This document shows, piece after piece, positions 10,235-18,565 of a stretch of DNA of 50,817 nucleotides (its first letter is position 1; the number at the start of each line of letters is the position of its first letter). The position numbers and the translations under genes were made by a program. The stretch spans positions 1 to 50,817 of the forward strand of contig CALXVD010000009.1 in assembly GCA_944391865.1 (NCBI GenBank), in the 5' to 3' direction. The notes under the pieces were generated by a model. It did no database searches and was not told the DNA's origin. It saw nothing but the letters and a program-made list of their open reading frames with translations. Source of the stretch: an uncultured Clostridia bacterium. Its GTDB lineage: Bacteria > Bacillota > Clostridia > TANB77 > CAG-508.

Positions 10235-11953
10235 ATGGAAAGGAAAGAAGATATTTTAAAGACAAAATATTTTAAGGTACATACTGTTACAGATTTAAAA
10301 GATTTACTTTATAAATCTTCAGAAATGTATAAAAATAGAACCGCATTTAAATTAAAAGATAAATCAGGAAAAATTTATGATGTTAAATATGCAGAATTTA
10401 AAGATTATGTGGAAGCTCTTGGAACTTCATTAATAGAGTTAGGCTTAAATAACGAAAAAATTTCATTAATAGGTAAAAACAGTTACAATTGGATTTCGTC
10501 ATACTTTGCTTCTTCTATTATTGGTACAGTTGTTCCAATTGATAAGGAATTGCATGTAGATGATATTATTAATTTTATAAATATTTCAGAGAGTAAAGCT
10601 TTAATTGGAGATTCAAAATATATTAAATCCGTTTTAGAAAATAAAGAAAAACTAAAAAAAGATATAATTTTTATAAATATGGATAATACCAAAATGGAAA
10701 ATGCAATTACTCTTGATTCATTAATAACTGATGGTTCTAAAAAATTGCAAGAAGGAAATACTAAATTTATGGATATAACAATTAATCCAGATGATATGCA
10801 TATTCTATTATTTACTTCTGGAACAACTGGTAATGCAAAAGGAATTTGCTTATCTCACAAAAATATTTGTTCGAATATAATGTCTGTTGCTCAAATAGTA
10901 AAAGTAGATAAAACAACGGTTGTTTTATCTATACTTCCAATTCATCACACATATGAGTGTACGCTTGGACAAATATTACCTATATATGGTGGTGGTATAA
11001 TTACTTACTGCGATGGATTAAGGTATATAACTAAAAACATAAATGAATATAAACCTTCTTTTGTAATATGTGTTCCTCTTTTATTAGAAAACATACACAA
11101 AAAAATTATTAAAACTTTACAAGATTCATTGCCAGAAAAATATTTTAATAAAGATAAACATTTTATGGATTGTATACCTGCTCCTTTAAGATTTGTAGTC
11201 AAGAAAAAAATTAAAAAATCTTTAGGTGGAAATATAAAAACATTTATTGTTGGTGCTGCCGCAATCAATCCAACAATTATAGAAGATTTCTTTAAGTTTG
11301 GATTTAAAGCTCTTCAAGGATATGGTTTAACTGAATGTTCACCTTTAGTTGCTGGAAATAACGATTTCTTTTATAAAGCTGATTCTGTAGGTTTACCTAT
11401 ACCTGATGTTGAATACAAAATTAATAATCCAGACAGTCAAGGTACTGGGGAAATAATAGTAAAAGGTCCTAATGTAATGCTTGGTTATTATAATGACCCA
11501 GAAGCAACAGACAATGTATTTAAAAAAGGTTGGTTTTACACTGGAGATGTTGGATATATTGATGAAAATGGTTTCTTATATATCACAGGTAGATGTAAAA
11601 GTGTAATTGTTACACAAAATGGTAAAAATATTTATCCTGAGGAAATAGAATATTATCTAAATGAAAGTCCTCTAATTAGTGAATGTATTGTTCTAGGAGA
11701 CAAACACGATGGCGACCTCGAAACCTATGTAAGTGCAAAAATTCTTCCAAACAAGGAATATTTTAAAGAATTCTTAAATAAAGAAAATGTAACAGAAAAA
11801 GAAATGGATGTTGAAATAAAAAAACTTATAGCTGATGTTAATAAAAAGTTGCCTAATTTTAAACATATAAAGAATTACAAGTTACTTTCAGAACCATTAG
11901 AAAAAACCACTACTCAAAAAATAAAAAGATTTGGTAATAATTTAAGTATGTAA
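10235..11953 (+). CDS. AMP-dependent synthetase, long-chain acyl-CoA ligase type
   Basis: A 572-aa member of the ANL superfamily, which activates a carboxylic acid with ATP and passes it to CoA. The phosphate loop is LLFTSGTTGNAKG near residue 190, the A5 motif is GYGLTECSPL, the A7/A8 region is GWFYTGDVGYIDENG, and the catalytic lysine is in TTTQKIKRFG near the C-terminus. The size and Thr/Gly pattern suit FadD-like long-chain enzymes, but the substrate cannot be read from the sequence. The start follows TTAGGAGG. It stands alone on the plus strand and converges on the DUF1292 gene. Confidence 0.85.
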   Translation: MERKEDILKTKYFKVHTVTDLKDLLYKSSEMYKNRTAFKLKDKSGKIYDVKYAEFKDYVEALGTSLIELGLNNEKISLIGKNSYNWISSYFASSIIGTVVPIDKELHVDDIINFINISESKALIGDSKYIKSVLENKEKLKKDIIFINMDNTKMENAITLDSLITDGSKKLQEGNTKFMDITINPDDMHILLFTSGTTGNAKGICLSHKNICSNIMSVAQIVKVDKTTVVLSILPIHHTYECTLGQILPIYGGGIITYCDGLRYITKNINEYKPSFVICVPLLLENIHKKIIKTLQDSLPEKYFNKDKHFMDCIPAPLRFVVKKKIKKSLGGNIKTFIVGAAAINPTIIEDFFKFGFKALQGYGLTECSPLVAGNNDFFYKADSVGLPIPDVEYKINNPDSQGTGEIIVKGPNVMLGYYNDPEATDNVFKKGWFYTGDVGYIDENGFLYITGRCKSVIVTQNGKNIYPEEIEYYLNESPLISECIVLGDKHDGDLETYVSAKILPNKEYFKEFLNKENVTEKEMDVEIKKLIADVNKKLPNFKHIKNYKLLSEPLEKTTTQKIKRFGNNLSM

Positions 11954-11962
11954 GATAATAAA

Positions 11963-12015
11963 AGGGACAGTCCCTAGAATTCCCATTTTAAAATGGGAAT
12001 TCAGGACAGTCCCTA
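11963..12015. terminator. bidirectional GGGACAGTCCC hairpin
   Basis: GGGACAGTCCC is followed by a second palindrome, GAATTCCCATTTTAAAATGGGAATTC, given here as AATTCCCATTTT/AAAATGGGAATT, and another GGACAGTCCC. It fills the gap between two convergent genes and reaches into the stop codon of the DUF1292 gene. Confidence 0.65.
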
Positions 12016-12333
12016 TTCTTCGTCTATAAAATTAAATTCATCTTTAAATTTTTCTTTAAATATATCAAATACTTTGTTTAGTATATCTTGGTCATCTACA
12101 CTTACATAAGATTCCTCATCTTCTGAATCTGTATCCTCTAATTTCAATATTACTACCTCTCCTGTTTCCTCTTCGTTTTCTTCTATTGGCAATAATATAA
12201 CATATTCTTCTCCTTCATATTCTATTAAATCTAAAAATTCAAATTGAACTTCTTTTCCTTCCTCATCATTTAATACTATTATATTGTCTAAGTCTTCATC
12301 CATTTCTTTCATATCATTATTTTCAAAATCCAT
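12013..12333 (-). CDS. DUF1292 protein
   Basis: A 106-aa acidic protein of the DUF1292 family (YrzB-like), with the core VLNDEEGKEVQFEFLDLIEY and EGEEYVILLPIE. Its function is unknown; in Firmicutes it is almost always the third gene of the ireB-ruvX-DUF1292 cluster, as here. I start it at the ATG at 12333 after AAAGGAGAC; the in-frame TTG upstream would place the ribosome binding site inside the gene. Confidence 0.85.
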   Translation of the reverse strand: MDFENNDMKEMDEDLDNIIVLNDEEGKEVQFEFLDLIEYEGEEYVILLPIEENEEETGEVVILKLEDTDSEDEESYVSVDDQDILNKVFDIFKEKFKDEFNFIDEE

Positions 12334-12417
12334 TGTTCTTTTGTCTCCTTTCAATTTTATTATAATTATTTTACAATATTAAAATCTTATAATTTATACC
12401 ATATTAAAGTATTTTTT

Positions 12418-12841
12418 TCAACATTTTTTCATCTTATTTATATATGTTTCTAATATATATACAGCAGATATTGTGTCTACTATTCCGTCTTTTTTTCTTT
12501 TTATTAATTTCCAAATTATTCATAGTTCTATGAGCCTGTACAGTAGTTAGTCTTTCATCTTCATATGTTATTTTTATTTTATTATATTTACATTTAAGTT
12601 TGTGTATAAAATTTTCTGTAATTTTTGCTCTTTCTCCTTTTTCTCCGTTCATATGAAGTGGCATTCCAACTACTATTGTTTCTATATCATACTTTTCTAT
12701 AATTTCGTCTAGTTTTTTTAATAATAATTTGTCATTTCCATTATAATTTATGGTTTCAAGCCCTTGAGCAGTTATTTTTAATTCATCTGTTATTGCTATT
12801 CCTACTCTAGCGTCTCCATAATCAATCCCTAATATTCGCAT
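12418..12841 (-). CDS. ruvX: Holliday junction resolvase-like RuvX, one CGG +1 shift
   Basis: A 140-aa YqgF/RuvX RNase H-fold protein: MRILGIDYGDARVGIA holds the first catalytic Asp, VVGMPLHMNGEKG and DERLTTVQAH the middle motifs. The strict frame gives an unrelated tail after KKKKR. An in-frame CGG at 12487-12485 follows AGA; skipping its C gives G-IVDTISAVYILETYI, the standard RuvX ending (family: DxxAAxxIL). A lost A in the preceding A run would also restore the frame, so this site alone is less decisive than others. The ATG overlaps the end of ireB by close spacing (1 base), indicating co-translation. Confidence 0.87.
12485..12487 (-). other. CGG +1 frameshift site, ruvX
   Basis: Context AAA AGA C GGA ATA. 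Skipping C gives K-R-G-I-V-D-T-I-S (Gly119). A run of seven A bases just before it allows a slippage or sequencing alternative. Confidence 0.75.
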
Positions 12842-12842
12842 T

Positions 12843-13097
12843 TTACTCTTCTATTCCTATATAATTTTTTACCATTTTCTCCAACAACTCATCTCTTTCT
12901 ACTGTTCTTATAAGATTTCTAGCATCTTTGTAACTTGTTATATAAGTTGGATCTCCTGATAATATATATCCAACTATTTGATTTATTGGATTATATCCTT
13001 TTTCTGCTAAAGCTTCATAAACATTTTTTAATATCTCTTTTGTCTTTACATTTTTGTCTCTTTCCACCTTAAAATTCATCGTTTTATCACTTATCAT
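12843..13097 (-). CDS. ireB: IreB family regulatory protein
   Basis: An 84-aa UPF0297/IreB protein. The conserved core [25 protein letters not shown] is present (quoted here in parts: [27 protein letters not shown]), as is the C-terminal [12 protein letters not shown]. In Enterococcus IreB is a substrate of the Ser/Thr kinase IreK and affects cephalosporin resistance. The start ATG at 13097 follows AGGAGG at 6 bases. It is 10 bases from the GGDEF-like gene upstream and 1 base from ruvX, so one operon. Confidence 0.9.
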   Translation of the reverse strand: MISDKTMNFKVERDKNVKTKEILKNVYEALAEKGYNPINQIVGYILSGDPTYITSYKDARNLIRTVERDELLEKMVKNYIGIEE

Positions 13098-13107
13098 ATA
13101 TTACCTC

Positions 13108-14211
13108 CTAAATACAATTAATATTACTTTCATTCTGATCGCAATCATCTAGATATTCTTCTAGTTTTTTTGTAACTTCTTCTAGTCCTGTTCCTTTATA
13201 ATATGTAGCAAGAACAAAGTTCACTTTAGGAACAGCAGACTTTTGCTTTTTCTTTGAGTTTCCTTTTTCTTCGTTTTTTATGATTTTCATATTTTCTATT
13301 TCTTCTTTCATAGCTTTTACAAAAGTTTCCACTCCATCTATATCCACTCCAGAAAAAGCGATAGCAAATTTAGGTCCCATATATCTTACAAATATATACT
13401 GCGAAGATATACTTCTTTTTATAATATTACTTACTTCTATTATTAATTCAGTACCTTTATCTCTTCCTAATTCTCGGTTTATCTCTTCAATGTTTATTAT
13501 TTTAAACATACATATACAACTTTGAGGATATTTATCAATTATTCTTTTTCCTTTTCCATATAAATATTCTGCTGAATTTAAACCTGTACTTTTATCTACT
13601 CTATAAATATTTTCTATCGTATTTTGATAAGATACACTTTTATATACCGAAACTATATTTTCCCTTACTATTCCTAAAACACTTGTATCCATATTATCAA
13701 AAGCATGTGGTTCACTACTTTCTATTATCCAATATCCTATATAAATATTGTCTATATATAGTGGAAAAAACATTGCGGATTTTGCTCTTCCCATTTCAGT
13801 TTTTTGATAACTTAATTTTTCATCTGGTCTATTTATAGTTACATATTTTGGAGTTGCAGTTAAGATACTATCTTTAAATATTTCCTCTTTATGCAGATTT
13901 TTCATTGTTTCCCAGTGCTTTTCGTCTACATTAGTAGCTTTAATAAGATATTCTGCTCCGTCAAATATAACTATTGTAGAATATTTTATAGAAAATTTTT
14001 CAATTAATATGTTGTTAATAACTTCAAATTTATCGTCAACAGAAGAATCTTTTCCTATTGCATCTAAAAAATCTCTTAATACATTTAAGCTAGTTACTTT
14101 GTCATTTATATTGCTAAATCCTTTTATTTTTTTATAAATTGTAAAGTTATATACAATTAATCCTATTATAATGAGTACTAAAACAAGTATTACAATTAAA
14201 AATGGATCCAA
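13108..14211 (-). CDS. membrane-anchored GAF protein with degenerate GGDEF domain
   Basis: A 367-aa protein: one N-terminal membrane helix (residues ~3-25), a GAF-like sensor region (~50-200), and a C-terminal domain with the layout of a GGDEF cyclase (INREL-GRDKGTELI, then YIFVRYMGPKFAIAFSG). The signature loop reads MGPKF where an active cyclase has GGDEF/GGEEF, so I expect no c-di-GMP synthesis; it may bind nucleotide or act as a scaffold, as GdpP-type proteins do. It lies 25 bases after the TadZ-like gene in the same operon. An HD-GYP protein (21329) is the only other possible c-di-GMP protein in view. Confidence 0.65.
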   Translation of the reverse strand: MDPFLIVILVLVLIIIGLIVYNFTIYKKIKGFSNINDKVTSLNVLRDFLDAIGKDSSVDDKFEVINNILIEKFSIKYSTIVIFDGAEYLIKATNVDEKHWETMKNLHKEEIFKDSILTATPKYVTINRPDEKLSYQKTEMGRAKSAMFFPLYIDNIYIGYWIIESSEPHAFDNMDTSVLGIVRENIVSVYKSVSYQNTIENIYRVDKSTGLNSAEYLYGKGKRIIDKYPQSCICMFKIINIEEINRELGRDKGTELIIEVSNIIKRSISSQYIFVRYMGPKFAIAFSGVDIDGVETFVKAMKEEIENMKIIKNEEKGNSKKKQKSAVPKVNFVLATYYKGTGLEEVTKKLEEYLDDCDQNESNINCI

Positions 14212-14236
14212 GTTATCACCTCATATTCTTCTTCTT

Positions 14237-16591
14237 TTACTGATATTTTCTTTTCATCATATTTAAAGTATCATTCATTTGGCTTGAAAAATTGTCTTTA
14301 TATTTTTCCCCTCTAGGTGTATATACTTGCCTATTAATTAAAGGGTAAATCATATTGCACAACTGTCTTAAAGCTGCCATTAACGGCTTTGTGTATCCAT
14401 TTAATGATATTGAACATGTTATTAAAGAATCTAAATATTTTATATAATTTTGCAATTCAAATGGAATAACACAATAACTTATTTTATCTCTATCAAATAA
14501 ATCTTTCATGTACGTCATAGAAGGATCATTATATTTTGATATTCCTCCTATTATTGTTTTAATAGAAACGCTCTTTATATTTACACCTTTATTTATTACA
14601 ATCTTAAGTTTTTCTTGTTTTAAAAATCCCTTTGATTGTAAATTTCTTAAAAATGCAGTAAGCGGTTGAATTGTAAGTACATCCATGCTTTGTACTAAAT
14701 ATATTTCTTGTGAAGCTCCAAAATATTCCATTGGAGTATCAAAATCACAATCAATTAAAACTACAGAATATTTTTTGATAAGCGTACTTAAAATGTTGTC
14801 CACATCTTCGTAATCACTATTATCATCTGGAAGTGATGTGTATACACATAGATTCTTATTTATCTGTACACCTTCTGCTACTCCACTTCTTAGTTTACTT
14901 ATACTCTGTTTTGCTATTTGCATTAAACGTTCTTCACTATTTGTATAAATGTAGTAGGCATTTCTTGTTTTGGTCATATCTAATATGGCAGTAGAAATCC
15001 CCATTGAAGCAAGTAAATGTGCTACGTTATTTACAACAAATGATGTCCCGTTTTTAGTAGTTCCAACAAAACTTACAACTTTTTTGTCCTTTGTAAGTAT
15101 TCTACTAAAGTCGGATGTAATAGGCTTATACTGTGTTTCTTCTATTTGGTTGTTTGGTTTTGGTATTTGATTATTTAAGTCTACTGTTTTGTAATCATCG
15201 TCTTCCTCGTCTGAACCTAGCCCGAATAAATCTATATCTTGCTCATCTTCTTGATCTTTTTCTTTAGATGTGTTTTCTTCTTCAGCCCCTATATCGAATA
15301 AGTTAATTTCGTCTTCAGGTTGTGTATCGTTCTGTGCTACTTCGTTTGTGTTTTCTTCACTATCATCAATGTTAAATAAATCTATTAATTCTTCATCTTC
15401 TTGATTGCTATCTTGTACTAAATTTTCTTCTGGAACAACCTTTCTTGGTCTTCCTCTTCCTCTTTTTGGTTCTTCTGATACTTCTACTTGCTCTGGAACA
15501 ACTTTCTTAGGTCTTCCTCTTCCCCTTTTTGGTTCATTTGATACTTCAACTTGTTCCGGAACAGCCTTTCTTGGTCTTCCTCTTCCTCTTTTTGGCTCTT
15601 CTACTGGTTCATCCAAAATTTTATCTATATTAAATTCAACATCATTTAAAGGTTCAGTTTGAGGTTCTATATCCCCATTAGATATTTCTGAAACAATACT
15701 ATCCTTCTTATTAATTAGTCTCTTTACTCCTGAGCTATTTACAGCTGAAGGAATTACTATTGGCTTTCCTATCTTTGATTTTACCGATTCCTGTTCTAAC
15801 ATTTTTACTTTAAACTTTTCTTGTCCACGTGATTTTATTGAATTATTTAATTTATCTTTACTATATTGATTATATTTAGGAGTGTTTGATTTTGAATTAG
15901 AAGCAACTAATTGTTGATACTTAGGTGATCTTTGTTCTAATACCGCCTTTACAGAAATAGGTAAATACCTTATAATAATTTTCAATTGTGTATCAGTATA
16001 TTGAGATACAATATTATTAAAACTATCTACATATTTATCTTCATTCTTTCCTAATCTTTTATAATGTGCTAAAATATTTTGTACTTCTGTTTCGCTAACA
16101 CTATCTTCATTTTCTGCTTGGTAGTTTACACTATCTACATCTATTTTATAGTATAATTTCGCTTCTTTTTTTGTTCTTGGTTTATTTATTAACCTACAAA
16201 CTTCATCTATACTTCTATCTTGTCCAACTATTGCACTATAAATTCCTATTCCAAATAATTTAACAAGCATATCATCTGACTTGCTTCTTCTATCTGTACA
16301 TATAAGTATAATATCTGTATCATTACCTTCTTCATCTGTTGCTTCATCACTTATGTTATCCAACTTATCAAACAAAAATTTATCTATTGTATCATAATTA
16401 TTGTTAGCAAATGGCTCTAAGTCTTCACTTATTACCACCCTATCATAAGTTTTATCCTTTTGTAACTCTTTTAAAATTGCATTAAAGTAATATACATTCT
16501 TATATGACAAAATTTCTTTATATTCTTTTTGATATCTTTTAATAATTGCATCAGAAATTTCATCATTATTTACTGCAAATAAAACTTTCAT
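14237..16591 (-). CDS. TadZ/CpaE/MinD-like ATPase with three AT-hook repeats
   Basis: A 784-aa protein in three parts. Residues ~1-130 resemble a receiver-like N-domain as in TadZ/CpaE. The middle (~320-470) is low-complexity, with three copies of a unit containing the AT-hook core RGRGRPRK or RGRGRPKK joined by VPEQVEV spacers, then acidic EDEEL/DLF repeats. The C-terminal ~270 residues are a SIMIBI-type domain: VVSFVGTTKNGTSFVVNN replaces the KGGxGKT deviant Walker A, ILDMT follows and VVLIDCDFD is the Walker B-like strand. The missing Lys in the loop suggests weak or no ATP hydrolysis. I start at the ATG at 16591, after GGAGGGG. TadZ/CpaE proteins position pilus assembly machinery; AT-hooks are unusual in them. 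Confidence 0.6.
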   Translation of the reverse strand: MKVLFAVNNDEISDAIIKRYQKEYKEILSYKNVYYFNAILKELQKDKTYDRVVISEDLEPFANNNYDTIDKFLFDKLDNISDEATDEEGNDTDIILICTDRRSKSDDMLVKLFGIGIYSAIVGQDRSIDEVCRLINKPRTKKEAKLYYKIDVDSVNYQAENEDSVSETEVQNILAHYKRLGKNEDKYVDSFNNIVSQYTDTQLKIIIRYLPISVKAVLEQRSPKYQQLVASNSKSNTPKYNQYSKDKLNNSIKSRGQEKFKVKMLEQESVKSKIGKPIVIPSAVNSSGVKRLINKKDSIVSEISNGDIEPQTEPLNDVEFNIDKILDEPVEEPKRGRGRPRKAVPEQVEVSNEPKRGRGRPKKVVPEQVEVSEEPKRGRGRPRKVVPEENLVQDSNQEDEELIDLFNIDDSEENTNEVAQNDTQPEDEINLFDIGAEEENTSKEKDQEDEQDIDLFGLGSDEEDDDYKTVDLNNQIPKPNNQIEETQYKPITSDFSRILTKDKKVVSFVGTTKNGTSFVVNNVAHLLASMGISTAILDMTKTRNAYYIYTNSEERLMQIAKQSISKLRSGVAEGVQINKNLCVYTSLPDDNSDYEDVDNILSTLIKKYSVVLIDCDFDTPMEYFGASQEIYLVQSMDVLTIQPLTAFLRNLQSKGFLKQEKLKIVINKGVNIKSVSIKTIIGGISKYNDPSMTYMKDLFDRDKISYCVIPFELQNYIKYLDSLITCSISLNGYTKPLMAALRQLCNMIYPLINRQVYTPRGEKYKDNFSSQMNDTLNMMKRKYQ

Positions 16592-16596
16592 GCTTT

Positions 16597-17004
16597 TTAA
16601 CCCCTCCAACCTCTTACAACTATAGCAAATATAAGTGGTAACACTTGACATATTACTAATATAGTTATAAACGCTACTATTAATCCAAATCCTTTTTGTT
16701 TCATATCTAATCTTCTAGTACCTAGTACATATTGGTATAAGGCACCTACAGCTATACCTATAAAGCAAAGAGGTATACTATATATACTGACTTTATTTAA
16801 AATAAATGCTGCCATACCATAGCTTTCAGAGCCGTATTTTCTAACATATTCATCCATTTCTGTATTTACTTCTTCCTTCATGTCCATAAGTTCACTACCA
16901 GTTTCTGTATTTAAGGCATTTATTTCTTCTGCTGCAAATGAAACTCCAGATAATAGTATAACTATTGTTGCAATTATTATTGTAAATATTGTTTTCATTC
17001 TCAT
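16597..17004 (-). CDS. small exported membrane protein, unknown
   Basis: A 135-aa protein with an N-terminal hydrophobic signal (FTIIIATIVILLSGVSFAAEE), a charged extracellular stretch of about 45 residues, and two C-terminal membrane helices (ISIPLCFIGIAVGALYQYV-like, quoted as YSIPLCFIGIAVGALYQ, and FGLIVAFITILVICQVLPL). The layout of signal plus two helices recalls TrbC/VirB2-like pilins, but I cannot establish homology. It is first in the operon with the TadZ-like ATPase (5 bases apart), so a role in surface-organelle assembly is the best guess. Confidence 0.55.
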   Translation of the reverse strand: MRMKTIFTIIIATIVILLSGVSFAAEEINALNTETGSELMDMKEEVNTEMDEYVRKYGSESYGMAAFILNKVSIYSIPLCFIGIAVGALYQYVLGTRRLDMKQKGFGLIVAFITILVICQVLPLIFAIVVRGWRG

Positions 17005-17353
17005 TACAATTTTAGCCCTCCTTATTTATTTGCTTTCCATTATCTATAATATCATACAATATTATTAAAAAAATATCAAGAAAATTATTTAAAAGAATTA
17101 TTTTTTTAGAACTAAAATGTTAATGTTCAGACCAAAATTTAAGATTGTATGAAAAATGTAGGGGCGCTGCTTATAAAGACCCATTCTTCGAAGGCTTACC
17201 AAAACATATGTCACGAGCTATGGTATCCCAGCCTTGTTGTATAAGGAAAAATCCAATAAGGTCAAGATAAAATCGGTTTTTCCTGTACACTAAAAAAAAA
17301 GAAAAACCTTAAATTCTTGGGTTTTTCTCTTTTTTAATAAAATTATATCAATA
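17005..17353. other. spacer with IS66-end relic and terminator
   Basis: At 17118-17216 the sequence TTAATGTTCAGACCAAA, then ATGTAGGGG and TTCTTCGAAGG, matches the terminal repeat of the IS66 element at 24836 in order and spacing but is diverged, so it looks like a solo IS end or a non-autonomous copy. A terminator for the sortase gene follows (17292-17336). I see no gene in this stretch. Confidence 0.6.
17292..17336 (-). terminator. intrinsic terminator of the sortase gene
   Basis: On the minus strand GAAAAACCCAAGAATTT folds with AAGGTTTTTC, followed by nine T. It is directly after the stop at 17354 and works in both directions on paper. Confidence 0.75.
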
Positions 17354-18025
17354 TTATTCCTCTACTCTTGCTAAAATAATTGTTCTTGCACTGCTGTCAT
17401 CTGTACAAGTAGAGAGTGTAACTTCAACTGCACCATTTGTATCTCTGTTATAAAAGCTAGTATCTTCAGGTGTTGTTTCAAATTTTTTATATATTGTATA
17501 CTCCAATTGTACTCCACTTATGTCTTTTATATAAATCTTGTCCCCTACTGATAATTTATAATTATTTGAAAAAAATTTACCATTTCTATAATTATGCCCT
17601 ATTATAACCACGTTACCAGGTTGATTTAGTTGATCTTGTGGGTTACTTGGGTACAAAGCAACAACCGACTTATTCAATGCTTCAGGTGAAATTTCATCTA
17701 GTATAGGCAATTCAATTCCTGTTTCTGGTATTTTTATGTATCCTATCATAACAAATTCGCCAAAATAAGTTTTCTTTTTTTGTTTATTCGTTGTTCCTGA
17801 TGATTCAGAAGGTCCTTCTATACTATTCAATATAGGCTGTTCTTCGCTCTCAACATCAGCATTTTCTGTGTTTCTATCAAATTCACTAATAGCTTCTATT
17901 GCTCTTTCATCATCTATATTAGATTTTATCAAACCATATATTAAAACTCCTACTCCAATTAATATTACTATTATCAAGATTATTAAGGCTACGGTTAATG
18001 AAGTTCCATATTTATTAGCTTTCAT
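17354..18025 (-). CDS. sortase (class D-like)
   Basis: A 223-aa transpeptidase anchored by one N-terminal helix (LTVALIILIIVILIGVGVL). The catalytic His is in VVIIGHNYRNGKFF, the Cys in TLSTCTDDSS, and the Arg about eight residues later in ARTIILARVEE, all in the normal order. Sortases join LPxTG-type proteins to the wall or to pili. I start at the ATG at 18025, after GGAGGTG; the GTG 15 bases upstream overlaps that binding site. The nearest candidate substrate is the IPNTG protein at 30007. Confidence 0.82.
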   Translation of the reverse strand: MKANKYGTSLTVALIILIIVILIGVGVLIYGLIKSNIDDERAIEAISEFDRNTENADVESEEQPILNSIEGPSESSGTTNKQKKKTYFGEFVMIGYIKIPETGIELPILDEISPEALNKSVVALYPSNPQDQLNQPGNVVIIGHNYRNGKFFSNNYKLSVGDKIYIKDISGVQLEYTIYKKFETTPEDTSFYNRDTNGAVEVTLSTCTDDSSARTIILARVEE

Positions 18026-18080
18026 AACTAACACCTCCACTTATTTATATTATAGCACAAATTTCAAAAATTTCATACAT

Positions 18081-18428
18081 TTACTCGCAAATTTTTGTAC
18101 CTAATTTTTTTCCACCTATTATATGAAAATGTAAATGTTTCACTTCTTGCCCTCCATCTTCTCCGCAGTTGACAACTACTCTAAATCCAGTTTTATCTAT
18201 ATTTTCTTCTTTAGCAATTTTATTTATAATTGTATAAATTTTTCCTACTAATATTTCATCTTCTTTATTTAAATCGAGTACTGAATTTAAGTGTTTTTTA
18301 GGTATTACTAATATATGAACTGGTGCAACAGGATTTATGTCTCTAAATGCTAAAATCTCCTCATCCTCATAAACTTTATTAGATGGTATTTCACCTTTTA
18401 TTATTTTACAAAAAATACAATCTTCCAT
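18081..18428 (-). CDS. HIT family nucleotide-binding protein
   Basis: A 115-aa histidine-triad protein (HinT type) that hydrolyses purine nucleotide phosphoramidates. The triad is KHLHFHIIGG; the N-terminus CIFCKIIKGEIP is the typical family beginning, with a Cys pair that may bind zinc. RBS AAGGAG is 10 bases before the ATG. It stands between the sortase and alaS, separated from alaS by a GTGAGA palindrome. Confidence 0.92.
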   Translation of the reverse strand: MEDCIFCKIIKGEIPSNKVYEDEEILAFRDINPVAPVHILVIPKKHLNSVLDLNKEDEILVGKIYTIINKIAKEENIDKTGFRVVVNCGEDGGQEVKHLHFHIIGGKKLGTKICE

Positions 18429-18452
18429 TTTTCATTTCTCCTTTATATAAAG

Positions 18453-18551
18453 CAGTGAGATGTGTGAGGTGTGAGGTGAGATTTTAGGAACACGCTTCGC
18501 AGGCTCTGCCCTAATTTCACACTTCTCACATCCCACTTCTCACCTCTCAGA
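18453..18551. repeat. complete GTGAGA heptamer palindrome
   Basis: Arms of tandem 7-nt words, left GTGAGATGTGTGAGG and right CACTTCTCACATCCCAC, around TTTAGGAACACGCTTCGCAGG. It is almost identical to the copy at 20421, on the other side of alaS, so the alaS gene is bracketed by the two. Confidence 0.75.
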
Positions 18552-18565
18552 TAAACTACATTTTT

